From: Burkholderiales bacterium | GTDB taxonomy: Bacteria > Pseudomonadota > Gammaproteobacteria > Burkholderiales > Burkholderiaceae_C | NCBI GenBank assembly: GCA_025350145.1 | Contig: JANXYH010000105.1 | Location: 1 to 57,956, forward strand | Direction of reading: 5' to 3' | DNA length: 57,956 nt | In this document: positions 15,505 to 23,761 of the stretch, one piece after another | Layout of the letters: every line of letters begins with the position of its first letter | How positions within the stretch are numbered: the first letter of the stretch is position 1 | The notes under the pieces: model-generated | Seen by the model: only the letters and a program-made list of their open reading frames with translations | Databases searched by the model: none | Told to the model about the DNA's origin: nothing | Position numbers and translations under genes: made by a program

Positions 15505-16848
15505 TCAGCCCATGGCGACGGCGGGCAGCCACATCGCGATGCCGGGAAAGATACAGATCAGCAGCACCGCGACCATCATCAGCAGGACGAACGGCAGCAC
15601 CCCCCAGATCACGTCGGACAGCGGGATGTCGGGGGCGATGTTCTTGATGACGAAGATGTTCAGCCCGACCGGCGGGTGGATCAGGCCCATCTCCATGACG
15701 ATGGTCATCAGGATGCCAAACCAGATCAGGTCAAAGCCGGCGGCCTTGAGCGGCGGCAGCAGGATCGGCGCGGTCATCAGGATGATCGACACCGGCGGCA
15801 GGAAGAACCCCAGCACCACCACCAGCAGCAGGATCGCGGCCAGCAGCGGCCAGCGCGAGAGCTGCATCTCGACAATCGACTGCGCCGCCGACTGGCTGAT
15901 GTGCAGGTAGCTCATCACGTAGCTGAACAGCAGCGACATGCCGATGATGAACATCAGCATGGTCGATTCGCGGATCGTCGCCTTGAGGATGGGCGCCAGG
16001 TCGCGGCCACGCCAGACACCGTAGACGCAGGCGATCAGCACCAGCGCCAGGATGCCGCCCAGCCCGGCCGTCTCCGATGGCGTGGCGTAGCCGCCGTAGA
16101 GCGCGCCCATCACCCCGATCAGCAGGACGACGAAGGGCAGCACCCGCGGCAGCATCTCGAACTTCTCGCTCAGCGAGTAGTTGTGCGCCTGCAGGAAGGC
16201 GTGGGTCGTGCCATCGGCCTCGTAGGCGGCCTTGGCATTGGCGTATTCGCGCCGGTACTGCCAGACCGCATAGGCCGAGAACAGGATCACCAGCAGCAGC
16301 CCCGGCCCCAGGCCGGCCAGGAACAGCCGGCCCAGCGAGACCTCGGCCGCGACCGCGTAGAGGATCATCGTGATCGACGGCGGCAGCAAGATGCCCAGGG
16401 TGCCACCGGCGGCGATGATGCCTGCGGCAAAGCCGGGCGAGTAGCCTCGGCGGCGCATCTCCGGGATGCCGGCCGAGCCTATCGCCGAGCAAGTGGCCGG
16501 GCTGGAGCCGGCCATCGCCGCGAACAGCGCGCAAGTGACGACGTTGGCGATGCCCAATCCGCCGGGGATGCGCTGCATCCAGGCGTGCATCGCCAGGTAC
16601 AGGTCGCGGCCGGCGTTGCTGCGGCCTATCGCCGCGCCCTTGAGGATGAACAGCGGGATCGACAGCAGGGTGATGCTGGCCATCTCCTCGTAGACGTTCT
16701 GCGTGATCGTGTCCAGCGACGCCGCCGGCATGAAGAAGTACATGAACAGGGTGGCCACGCCGCCCAGCGCAAAAGCGATAGGCATGCCGGAGAACATCAC
16801 CAGCAAGGTCGCCAGGCCGAACAACAGCCCGATTTGTGAGACGGTCAT
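15505..16848 (-). CDS. dctM: TRAP transporter large permease subunit (malonate)
   Basis: A 447-residue integral membrane protein with about twelve hydrophobic segments, the usual size for DctM. SGMPIAFALGG near the N-terminus, AGSSPATCSAIGS, GGTLGILLPPS and the later PPVGLNIFVIK are family signatures. It forms the sodium-driven import channel with the small subunit. ATG at 16848 overlaps the dctQ stop as ATGA; the longer open frame upstream is a shadow of dctQ. Operon partners matA and matB suggest malonate as substrate. Confidence 0.93.
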   Translation of the reverse strand: MTVSQIGLLFGLATLLVMFSGMPIAFALGGVATLFMYFFMPAASLDTITQNVYEEMASITLLSIPLFILKGAAIGRSNAGRDLYLAMHAWMQRIPGGLGIANVVTCALFAAMAGSSPATCSAIGSAGIPEMRRRGYSPGFAAGIIAAGGTLGILLPPSITMILYAVAAEVSLGRLFLAGLGPGLLLVILFSAYAVWQYRREYANAKAAYEADGTTHAFLQAHNYSLSEKFEMLPRVLPFVVLLIGVMGALYGGYATPSETAGLGGILALVLIACVYGVWRGRDLAPILKATIRESTMLMFIIGMSLLFSYVMSYLHISQSAAQSIVEMQLSRWPLLAAILLLVVVLGFFLPPVSIILMTAPILLPPLKAAGFDLIWFGILMTIVMEMGLIHPPVGLNIFVIKNIAPDIPLSDVIWGVLPFVLLMMVAVLLICIFPGIAMWLPAVAMG

Positions 16849-17384
16849 TGGGCGGCTCCAGGGCTGCGGCGCAGCCACAGTTGCAGGGCAAGTTGCAGGC
16901 TCAGCAGGACCATGCCCAGGGTCATCAGGCCGTAGGGAATCCACAACGGCGGCGACCACGACGATGACGTGGTCTGGTGGTCGACCACGGCCTCGTGCAG
17001 CAGGTGCCAGGACTTCCAGGCGAAGAAGGCGCAGAACAGCAGGCACAGCACGTCGACGATCAGGCGCCGGGCGCGGTCTACGGCCGGCGGCAGCAGGCCG
17101 ACGATGGCCTCGATGCCGATGTGGCCACGCTGCTGCTGCACCCAGGCGGCGCACAGGAAAGTGACGCCGACCAGCAGGAACACCGCCGACTCGTCCTGCC
17201 AGTCGGTGCTGGCCTTGAGCACGTAGCGCGAAGCGACGCTGGAGCTCAGCACCAGGGCGGCGGCCACCAGGGCCACCATGCTCAGCGCCACCACCGCGCG
17301 GTTGATGGCGTGCAGCGCGCGCTCGGCCCAACCCGCGCCTGCGGGCAGCGCATCGCCCGCGGCGGAAAGTTCTGCGCCGCTCAC
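16845..17384 (-). CDS. dctQ: TRAP transporter small permease subunit (malonate)
   Basis: A 179-residue protein with four hydrophobic segments and the DctQ-typical RYVLKASTDWQDESAVFLL stretch. A GTG at 17384 overlaps the dctP stop (GTGA) and is the most economical start. The longer frame to 17477 would overlap dctP by 97 bp and would add a hydrophilic tail not expected in this family. It bridges the binding protein and the large permease in the inner membrane. Confidence 0.88.
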   Translation of the reverse strand: MSGAELSAAGDALPAGAGWAERALHAINRAVVALSMVALVAAALVLSSSVASRYVLKASTDWQDESAVFLLVGVTFLCAAWVQQQRGHIGIEAIVGLLPPAVDRARRLIVDVLCLLFCAFFAWKSWHLLHEAVVDHQTTSSSWSPPLWIPYGLMTLGMVLLSLQLALQLWLRRSPGAAQ

Positions 17385-18403
17385 AGCAGCTTCTGCGCTG
17401 CGACCAGCAATTTCGCGCAGGTCTCGCTCTTCTCGCCGAAGTCCTTCCAGGCGTTGCCTCGGGCGATCGTCTGCCACTTCTTCAGGGTCGGCTCGTCCAG
17501 GTCTACCACCTTGGCCCCGGCCTTGGCGTAGACACTGGCCACGGCCTGGTCATCGGCCTTGGCGCCCTCCAGGCCGAACTTTTCCATCTCGGCGCCGACC
17601 GTGACCATCGCCTCCTGCTGGTCCTTGGGCAGCTTGGCAAAGATCGCCTTGGAGATCAGCAGCGGCTCCAGCATGAACCAGTACGAGCGGCCGCGTCCGG
17701 TGGTCAGCGCCTTGGCGACTTCCTCCAGGCGGAACGAGATCAGGCTGGTCGAGGAGGTGATCGCTGCGTCCATCGCGCCGGTCTGCATCGCCGCGTAGAT
17801 TTCGTTGGATGGCAGCGAGATCACCGAGGCGCCGGCATCCTTGAGCATCATGTCGACCTCGCGGCTGCCGCCGCGGATCTTCAGACCCTTGGCGTCCTCG
17901 GGCGCGACCACCGGCTTGACCTTGCTGGCGACGCCGCCGGCCTGCCAGATCCACGACAGGATCATCACGCCCTTCTCGTCCAGAACCTGGGTCAGCAACT
18001 TGCCGACTTCGGCCGTCTTCCAGGCTGCGCCGACCTCGTAGCTGGGCACCAGCGCCGGCATCAGGCCGATGTTGGTCTCGGGCACCTCGCCGCCGGCATA
18101 GGACAGCGGCACCAGGCCGAGGTCGAGCGCGCCCTTGCGCAGGGCGCTGAACTGCGAATTGACCTTCATCAGCGAGGCGCCGGGGTAGACCTGGAACTTC
18201 AGGCCGCCCTTGGTGCGCTTCTCGACCTCGGCGCCGAACTTCTGGCACAGCCGGTCGCGGAAGTCGCCCGTATCGGCACTGCCGCCGGGGAACTGGTGGG
18301 AGATCTTCAACGTGCCAGCGGCCTGGGCGCGGGCCCGGGCCGACAGCATGCCCAGCGAAGCGGCGGCGCCGAAATGGGTGAAAGTCCTGCGGTCGAGGTT
18401 CAT
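17381..18403 (-). CDS. dctP: TRAP transporter substrate-binding protein (malonate)
   Basis: A 340-residue periplasmic receptor. The N-terminus is a Tat-like signal (NLDRRTFTHFGAAASLG, cleavage likely after ARAQA). Family landmarks include ISHQFPGGSADTGDF near residue 34, a conserved arginine in the KGLKIRGGSREVD segment, and SNEIYAAMQTGAMDA around residue 205. The 59 bp before it, after matA, could hold a local ribosome site. It captures the dicarboxylate and hands it to DctQM. Substrate is inferred from the operon. Confidence 0.92.
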   Translation of the reverse strand: MNLDRRTFTHFGAAASLGMLSARARAQAAGTLKISHQFPGGSADTGDFRDRLCQKFGAEVEKRTKGGLKFQVYPGASLMKVNSQFSALRKGALDLGLVPLSYAGGEVPETNIGLMPALVPSYEVGAAWKTAEVGKLLTQVLDEKGVMILSWIWQAGGVASKVKPVVAPEDAKGLKIRGGSREVDMMLKDAGASVISLPSNEIYAAMQTGAMDAAITSSTSLISFRLEEVAKALTTGRGRSYWFMLEPLLISKAIFAKLPKDQQEAMVTVGAEMEKFGLEGAKADDQAVASVYAKAGAKVVDLDEPTLKKWQTIARGNAWKDFGEKSETCAKLLVAAQKLL

Positions 18404-18462
18404 GCTGGCTGTCTCCTGGTGTAGGTCTATGGCGAATTCTCTGGCTTGGCTTGGCGGCAGCG

Positions 18463-19857
18463 CTACAGCAAAGCCGCCAGCGCGCGCGAATGAACCACCC
18501 GGCCGGCGCCAAAACGGCGGTGGTTGAGCTCGATGCGCGACAAATCGTACAAGTAGTTGACCATCAGGCCGGCCGACTGCTTCAGGCCGTAGGGCGCGAG
18601 GTTGGCACTGGCGTTGAGCCGCTCCAGCCGGGCGCCGTTGTCAAGGTGAAAGCGCGCCACCGGGTCGCCGCCGGGCCGGGCCGAGCAGTGCACCAGGTAC
18701 AGCGACGCCAGGCGCCACAGCGCATGGTGGGCGTTGGCCGGCAGGCCTGCCAGCGCTTTGGCGTTGGCCAGGCTCTGCAGGCCGTCACCGGCGGCCTCGC
18801 GCAGCAAGGCCAGGGCGTGGATGGCGCGCTCGGTCGCCGCCTGCGGCATGCCGACCAAGGCGCTGCCGATGCGTGCCGGGTCGCGGGCCTGGTGCAGCCA
18901 GCCCATCAGCCCTGGGACTGGCGAGAGCGTGCAGAAGGTCTTGAGCTGGGGCAACTCTCGCTTCAACTGCTCGGCCACGCGCTTGATCAGGAAGTTGCCC
19001 AGCGAGACGTTGCGCAAGCCCGGCTGGCAGTTGCTGATCGAGTAGAACACCGCGACCTTGAAGGCCTCGGGCGGCAGGGGTGCCGACTTCTTGTCGATCA
19101 AGGGGGCGATCGCACCGGCCATCTCGGGCAGCAGCGCCACCTCGACAAAGATCAGCGGCTCGTCGGGCAACTGGGGATGAAAGAAGGCGAAGCAGCGCCG
19201 ATCGGGTTGCAGCCGGCGATGCAGGTCGTCCCAGCCATCGACCTCGTGCACCGCCTCGTGGCGGATGATCTGCTCAAGCAACTGCGCCGGCGAATTCCAG
19301 TCGACCTTGCGCATCTGCAGAAAGCCGGGGTTGAACCAACTGCCCAGCAGGTGCAGCAGGTCGTGCTCGACACCGGCCAGGCCGGCGGCGGCCTCGCGCT
19401 TGGGCAAGCGCTCGAGCAGGCTGCGGCGCAGGCGGACGATCGCAGCGGTGCCGCCCGGTGCGCGGTTGAGGCGGCGGAACAACTCCTGCCGCGGCGGCTC
19501 GGCGGTTTGCGTCAGCCGCACCAGGTGCTCGACGTTGGTCGGCGCATTGGCGTAGGCCATGGCCGCCAGCACCACCTGTTTCGGATCGGGAGAAAAATCC
19601 CGCGCCAGGTGCTCGAAGAAGCGGCTGCGGCTGTCCTCGGCCAGCGCCTCGAACTGGCGGATGACATCGGCGGCGATGCTCGGCCCGTTGGCCTGCCCGC
19701 GGTCGGACAGCAGGCGCCGGCAGTCCTGCAGCAGCGTGCGCAGTGCCGGATCGGCGCGGCGCGGCCGGCTGAGCCCGATCTGCGCCGGTGCTGCCAGTGG
19801 GGCCGGTGGGGCCAACTCAGGCTTGGCGTTGACGCTCATCGCGGACGGGCTGGACAT
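18463..19857 (-). CDS. matA: Malonyl-CoA decarboxylase
   Basis: A 464-residue enzyme that decarboxylates malonyl-CoA to acetyl-CoA. Recognisable MCD segments are HEAVHEVDGWDDLHRRL near the middle, FYSISNCQPGLRNVSLGNF, and FCTLSPVPGLMGWL, which bears the catalytic Ser. A histidine typical of the C-terminal GNAT-like domain lies in YLVHCSARPGGDPVARFHL. It starts 4 nt after the GntR regulator stop, so the two are cotranscribed. With matB and the TRAP carrier it completes conversion of external malonate to acetyl-CoA. Confidence 0.94.
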   Translation of the reverse strand: MSSPSAMSVNAKPELAPPAPLAAPAQIGLSRPRRADPALRTLLQDCRRLLSDRGQANGPSIAADVIRQFEALAEDSRSRFFEHLARDFSPDPKQVVLAAMAYANAPTNVEHLVRLTQTAEPPRQELFRRLNRAPGGTAAIVRLRRSLLERLPKREAAAGLAGVEHDLLHLLGSWFNPGFLQMRKVDWNSPAQLLEQIIRHEAVHEVDGWDDLHRRLQPDRRCFAFFHPQLPDEPLIFVEVALLPEMAGAIAPLIDKKSAPLPPEAFKVAVFYSISNCQPGLRNVSLGNFLIKRVAEQLKRELPQLKTFCTLSPVPGLMGWLHQARDPARIGSALVGMPQAATERAIHALALLREAAGDGLQSLANAKALAGLPANAHHALWRLASLYLVHCSARPGGDPVARFHLDNGARLERLNASANLAPYGLKQSAGLMVNYLYDLSRIELNHRRFGAGRVVHSRALAALL

Positions 19858-19861
19858 TGGA

Positions 19862-20545
19862 TTAACCTTGTGTCGGCTGGTCGGATTCCAGCCGCTGAAG
19901 ACTCTTCAAGGCGCGCGACTGGGCCATCAGGTGGTTTTGCATGGCCTGTTCGGCGCGGGCCGGGTCGCGTGCCAGGATCGCCGCCAGCAGGTCGCGGTGC
20001 TCCTGTATCGACGCCTCGATCCGCCCCGGCAGCTTGAGCTGGCGACCGCGCCACAGCCGCATGAAGCGGCGCAGATCGGCCGACACCCGGTCCAGCCAGC
20101 GGTTGGCCGCCAGGCTCTGCACCGCGCTGTGGAACTCGTGGTTGATGCGGTAGTAGCCGTCCAGGTCATGCGCGGCGGCGCTGCGCTCCAACTGGTCGTG
20201 CAGGCGCTGCAAATGCAGCATGGCGTCGTCGCTGGCGCGCAGCGCGGCCTCGTGGGCGCAGCGGCCCTCCAGCAGCGCCATCACAGGAAACAACTGCTCG
20301 GCGTCGGCGTCGGTCATCTCGACCACCCGGTGCCCGCGCCGGGGCATGGCCTCTACCAGCCCCTCGGCGGCCAACACCTTCAGCGCTTCGCGCAGCGGCG
20401 TGCGGCTGATCTGGAATCGCGCCGCCAGCGCGACCTCGTCGATGAACTTGCCCGCCTGCAATTCGCACTCGAACACCATGTCGCGCAGGCGTGCGGCCAC
20501 GCCGTCGTGCATCGAGGTGCCGTGCAGGGGGATGGGATCGACCAT
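19862..20545 (-). CDS. matR: GntR/FCD-family regulator of the malonate operon
   Basis: A 227-residue regulator with an N-terminal winged helix (FQISRTPLREALKVLAAEGL is the recognition region) and a C-terminal FCD ligand domain (HEFH and a later EHRDLLAAILARD with the metal/ligand histidines). The ATG at 20545 is chosen; a TTG at 20566 would put the start inside the palindrome. By analogy with MatR it represses the operon until malonate or malonyl-CoA accumulates. It is the first gene of the operon, so it is autoregulated. Confidence 0.9.
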   Translation of the reverse strand: MVDPIPLHGTSMHDGVAARLRDMVFECELQAGKFIDEVALAARFQISRTPLREALKVLAAEGLVEAMPRRGHRVVEMTDADAEQLFPVMALLEGRCAHEAALRASDDAMLHLQRLHDQLERSAAAHDLDGYYRINHEFHSAVQSLAANRWLDRVSADLRRFMRLWRGRQLKLPGRIEASIQEHRDLLAAILARDPARAEQAMQNHLMAQSRALKSLQRLESDQPTQG

Positions 20546-20552
20546 GCCTGCA

Positions 20553-20572
20553 CTGTAATCCTGCAATTACAG
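20553..20572. promoter_or_regulatory. Palindromic operator candidate for the GntR regulator
   Basis: CTGTAAT (20553-20559) and ATTACAG (20566-20572) form a perfect 7-bp inverted repeat with a 6-base spacer, ending 7 bp before the matR start codon. The AT content stands out locally. The position fits autorepression. Confidence 0.65.
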
Positions 20573-20779
20573 AATTATGATTGGGGTAATCCCGAAGGTG
20601 ATCCCGATGAGCGCTGCGGAAATGGCGCCGATAGCGGTCAGCGCGGTCAGCGCCATAGACGCTGCCCGGGTACGCCTTGTGGCGCGTCTCGGGCAGCGCG
20701 GGGGCGCGGGCGGCACGGCGCCGCAGCCCCCGTCGTGCGACACCTGCCGAGCCGACCGGAGGCCGTCGTCGGCGCTCAT
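20567..20779 (-). CDS. Possible small protein with hydrophobic C-terminus
   Basis: An open frame of 70 codons starts with an ATG that overlaps the stop of the DUF2917 gene (ATGA) and ends inside the matR operator. The first 40 residues are arginine-rich and look like shadow coding. The last 29, starting MALTALTAIGAI, form a single hydrophobic helix ending FGITPIIIL. An inner ATG at 20656 would give just that peptide. It could be a small membrane protein or chance; I give it low weight. Confidence 0.25.
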   Translation of the reverse strand: MSADDGLRSARQVSHDGGCGAVPPAPPRCPRRATRRTRAASMALTALTAIGAISAALIGITFGITPIIIL

Positions 20780-21156
20780 GCCCATGCTTGGGCGGCGGCG
20801 CCGGCTCGCGGGTGCTGGTGCGAGTGCTGGTGCGGGTGCTGGTGCTGGTGGCGCCACAGTCGGCCCAGCCAATCGGAAGCGGCCTGGACCGGGGACGGGT
20901 GGTCAGCACCGCTGGCTGTCGCTTGGCACAGGTCCAGCCGGACGCGTTCGTGGCCCAGCGGGGTGACGAGCACAGGCTGGTCGGACTCGACCGTCCATTC
21001 CTCGCCCGGCGCCAACACCAGGTCGCGGGCATCGTTGTCGATGGTGATCCAGGCCGTGCCGCCGACGCTGCGCAAACGGGTGCCTTTGGCGGCGCTCAGA
21101 CGCAATGGCCGGGCAGGGTGAAGCTGGACCTGGGCGTGACGGGTGTGGACATCCAT
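20776..21156 (-). CDS. DUF2917 protein with histidine-rich tail
   Basis: A 126-residue protein. Residues 12-75 match the DUF2917 pattern: a hydrophobic strand, GTAWITIDND, DLVLAPGEEW, then VLVTPLG. This is a cupin-like small beta domain of unknown function. The tail is unusual: residues 103-115 alternate His with Gln, Pro or Ser (HQHQHPHQHSHQH), seven histidines in all, encoded by an imperfect 6-bp tandem repeat. This could bind metal. The start at 21156 (MDVHTRH) is favoured over 21186. It is divergent from a LysR gene that probably controls it. Confidence 0.8.
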   Translation of the reverse strand: MDVHTRHAQVQLHPARPLRLSAAKGTRLRSVGGTAWITIDNDARDLVLAPGEEWTVESDQPVLVTPLGHERVRLDLCQATASGADHPSPVQAASDWLGRLWRHQHQHPHQHSHQHPRAGAAAQAWA

Positions 21157-21283
21157 GGCAAACTCCTTTGAATGCGCTGAGTTCATGCGATTTGATGAAA
21201 TCTCTGGCGCGGTGAAGAGAGTTTCCTACGTGCATGTCGGCATGACAAACGCTCATTTCACATACATCACATTCCCTGCATGC

Positions 21284-22213
21284 ATGTCAAAAGACCCATC
21301 CAGGTTGCCACCCTTAGACCTGTTGGTGTCGTTCGAGGCGGTCGCCCGCCAGGCCTCGATCACCCGCGCAGCGGCCGAGCGCTTCATCACCCAGTCGGCG
21401 ATGAGCCGCCAGGTGCAGGCGCTGGAGGCCGAATTGGGCGTGGCTCTATTCCAGCGCCGCCACCGGGCGCTGGCACTGACCGACGCCGGCCGCCAGTTGC
21501 TGGCGACCTGCACCACCGTGCTGGCGCAGTTGCGTGACAGCCTGGCCGCGATCCGTGGGCAGGGCGCGCGCGAACTGCTGGCGCTGACCACCACGCCCAG
21601 CTTCGCCGCGCTCTGGCTGATCCCGCGGCTGGCCGATTTCACCCGTGCCCACCCTGGCACCGATGTGCGCCTGGACGCCAGCTTCGAGCGCCGCGACCTG
21701 AAGCGCGACGGCTTTGACATCGCCGTGCGCTATGGCCGGGCCGACGCCGCCGGCGCCCTCGGCCAGCGGCTGTTCGGCGAAGCGCTGGTGCCGGTCTGCG
21801 CGCCGGCGCTGGTGGCGCGGCCGGGTTCGCCGCTGCTGGCCCTGGCCGACCTGGCACGCCACACCCTGCTGCAAATCACCGCCGGCCAGCCTGGCGGCAT
21901 GCCGGTGGACTGGGAGTTGTGGCTGCAGGCCCTGGGCGCGGCCCAGGTCCAGCCAATGGCGACGCTGAGCTTTTCGAGCTACAACGAGGCGATCGCGGCG
22001 GCCGTGGCCGGCCATGGCCTGGCCTTGGGGCGCCGCCCCTTGATCGACGGCCTGATCGCCAGCGGCCAACTGGTCGTGCCCTTTGGCCAGGCCACCGACA
22101 CCGCCAGGGTCTATGTCGTGATGGTCGAGCCCGAGGCGCGCCAACGGCCGGCGGTCAAGGCCTTGGAAGCCTGGTTGATCGCCCAGGCCAGCGCGCCAAC
22201 CATCACAGCCTGA
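21284..22213 (+). CDS. LysR-family transcriptional regulator (GcvA-like)
   Basis: A 309-residue LysR protein. The winged helix occupies about residues 5-64: LPPLDLLVSFEAVARQASIT, then FITQSAMSRQVQALE as the recognition helix. The effector domain follows and resembles the GcvA branch (ALTTTPSFAALWLIPRL, then DIAVRYG). The ATG at 21284 gives the normal family length; the frame is open further upstream, but that part covers the divergent promoter. It is likely to control the DUF2917 gene and possibly itself. TTCAT (21182-21186) and ATGAA (21195-21199) are a small inverted repeat in the 127-bp divergent region. Confidence 0.92.
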   Translation: MSKDPSRLPPLDLLVSFEAVARQASITRAAAERFITQSAMSRQVQALEAELGVALFQRRHRALALTDAGRQLLATCTTVLAQLRDSLAAIRGQGARELLALTTTPSFAALWLIPRLADFTRAHPGTDVRLDASFERRDLKRDGFDIAVRYGRADAAGALGQRLFGEALVPVCAPALVARPGSPLLALADLARHTLLQITAGQPGGMPVDWELWLQALGAAQVQPMATLSFSSYNEAIAAAVAGHGLALGRRPLIDGLIASGQLVVPFGQATDTARVYVVMVEPEARQRPAVKALEAWLIAQASAPTITA

Positions 22214-22282
22214 GGGCGCGGCCCTGCCTGAGCGGCACCTAGAATGGTTTGCACCTCGATTCCCAGCCAGCGCCGCCCGCCC

Positions 22283-22897
22283 ATGAAACTGATCGGATCA
22301 CCCACCAGCCCCTATGTGCGCAAGGTGCGCGTCGTGATGGCCGAGAAGAAGCTCGACTACCAGTTCCTGGTCGAGGACGTCTGGGGCAACGACGCGATCC
22401 TGAAGTCCAACCCGCTGGGCAAAGTGCCCTGCCTGGTGATGGAAGGGGGCGAGGCGGTGTTCGACTCGCGCGTGATCGTCGAGTACGTGGACACCTTGTC
22501 GCCGGTCGGCAAGCTGATCCCGCCGACCGGCCGCGAGCGGGTCGAAGTTCGCACCTGGGAGGCGCTGGCCGACGGCCTGTGCGACGCCGCGTTGCTGGCG
22601 CGGATGGAGGCCACCTGGGGGCCGCGCGAGGGCGCCCGCAGCCAGGCTTGGATTGACCGGCAACTCAGCCGCATCGATTCGGCGCTGCAGGCGATGAGCC
22701 TGGGCCTGGGCGACAAGGCGTGGTGCAACGGCAACCACTTCACCCTGGCCGATGTGGCGGTGGGCGCGGCGCTGTTCTACCTCGATTTCCGCTTCAGCCA
22801 GATCGGCTGGCGCGGCGCCTACCCGAACCTGGAGCGGCTGGCCGAGAAGCTCGCCGCCAGGCAAAGCTTCATCGACACCGCGCCGCCGCAGGCCTGA
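22283..22897 (+). CDS. Glutathione S-transferase family protein
   Basis: A 204-residue GST-like protein with a thioredoxin-fold N-terminus (MKLIGSPTSPYVRKVRVV, with a Ser/Tyr region at residues 6-9), the cis-proline segment GKVPCLV, and the glutathione-contacting DSRVIVEYV. The C-terminal half is all-helical and contains FTLADVAVGAALFYLDFR. The ATG at 22283 gives the family N-terminus; an in-frame ATG at 22244 adds 13 residues. TAGAAT at 22240-22245 is a possible -10 element overlapping that upstream ATG, which also argues for the downstream start. The substrate is unknown. Confidence 0.9.
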   Translation: MKLIGSPTSPYVRKVRVVMAEKKLDYQFLVEDVWGNDAILKSNPLGKVPCLVMEGGEAVFDSRVIVEYVDTLSPVGKLIPPTGRERVEVRTWEALADGLCDAALLARMEATWGPREGARSQAWIDRQLSRIDSALQAMSLGLGDKAWCNGNHFTLADVAVGAALFYLDFRFSQIGWRGAYPNLERLAEKLAARQSFIDTAPPQA

Positions 22898-22929
22898 CCC
22901 GCCTCAGTTCAGCGCCTCAGGGCAGCGGC

Positions 22930-23583
22930 TCAGCCCGCCTGCAAGGCCAGGCCGCCGGCGCGCAACTGCCACTGCATCTTGCGGTAAATCTCGCGCACCC
23001 GGCCGGTCAGTTCGCGCGGACGCACGCCCTCGACCCGGGCCAGCTCGGCCAACCGGTAACCGTCGGACAGCTTGAGCAGCAACAGGCGCTCGGTGTCGGT
23101 CAGGGTCAGCGGATTGGCCAGGTCCTCGATCACACAGCGCCGCTGGCCAACCGGCCGGGCGCCGAAGTGCTCTAGCAGGCGGTGGGCGATCCAGGGGGCG
23201 ATGTCGGCGCCGCCCGAGACGGTGTCGGTGGCGTGTTGCAGCCACTCGGCCGGGCTGTCGGTCTCGGCGTTGACGAAGTTGTCGGCGCCGGCCTGCAGCG
23301 CCTGCAGCAGCAGGTCGTCATCGCCACAGTAGGTCTGCACCAGCACTTGGGTGTCCGCCGGTTGGCGACCCGAGCGCAGCGTCCGCACCACGTCGACCAC
23401 CGTGCCGTCGACCAGGCGCAGGTCACAGACCAGCAGCGCCGGCTGCAACTGCGCCAGACTGCGCCGGGCGGTGCCGACGCTGCGCACCGGTGCCAGCACC
23501 CGCCATTGCCCGCTGCCGCGAAGCAGCCCGCACCAACGTTCGGCCAGGGCCGGATTGTGGATCGCCAATAAGACCGAGTTCAT
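22930..23583 (-). CDS. LuxR/NarL-type response regulator-like protein
   Basis: A 217-residue protein with a receiver-like domain (phospho-acceptor candidate Asp54 in LLVCDLRLVDG; LVQTY near 82 where Thr/Ser would be) and a C-terminal LuxR-type helix-turn-helix from about 163. It has the canonical TLTDTERLLLLKLSDGY and then a RVEGVRPRELTGRVREIY recognition part. The frame is open well upstream, but the ATG at 23583 begins the receiver domain. No sensor kinase is adjacent. The upstream neighbour on the same strand is the glutamate synthase-like gene, separated by 178 bp. Confidence 0.85.
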   Translation of the reverse strand: MNSVLLAIHNPALAERWCGLLRGSGQWRVLAPVRSVGTARRSLAQLQPALLVCDLRLVDGTVVDVVRTLRSGRQPADTQVLVQTYCGDDDLLLQALQAGADNFVNAETDSPAEWLQHATDTVSGGADIAPWIAHRLLEHFGARPVGQRRCVIEDLANPLTLTDTERLLLLKLSDGYRLAELARVEGVRPRELTGRVREIYRKMQWQLRAGGLALQAG

Positions 23584-23649
23584 GATTCCAACCTGGGTTG
23601 TGTGACACCGTTGGAAACAGATTCTGCGCAGTCGGTTCGCGCGCCGCAT

Positions 23650-23664
23650 CCCCGCATCGCGGGG
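23650..23664. terminator. GC-rich stem-loop between the FMN-protein gene and the response regulator gene
   Basis: CCCCGC, loop ATC, GCGGGG form a perfect 6-bp stem. It lies about 98 bp past the end of the FMN-protein gene. The T-rich side (CTTT) is on the plus strand, so as a terminator for minus-strand transcription it is imperfect. Confidence 0.35.
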
Positions 23665-23761
23665 GCTTTGGCCGCTGCGGGCGCAGGCGTTCGGCCCGGC
23701 CGTGTGGTCCGTCACGCGCCGGCCGTCCGGCAGCCACCCGGCGGCTGCGCTCAGGCTGCGG

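Noticed and set aside
13868-15910. 680-codon plus-strand open frame opposite the malonate genes
   Set aside because: It mirrors matB and dctM on the other strand, is low-complexity (Ala, Gly, Gln, His rich) and has no recognisable domain; typical for antisense frames in GC-rich DNA.
16845-17477. Longer dctQ form starting at 17477
   Set aside because: It overlaps dctP by 97 bp; the GTG at 17384 overlapping the dctP stop fits the operon better.
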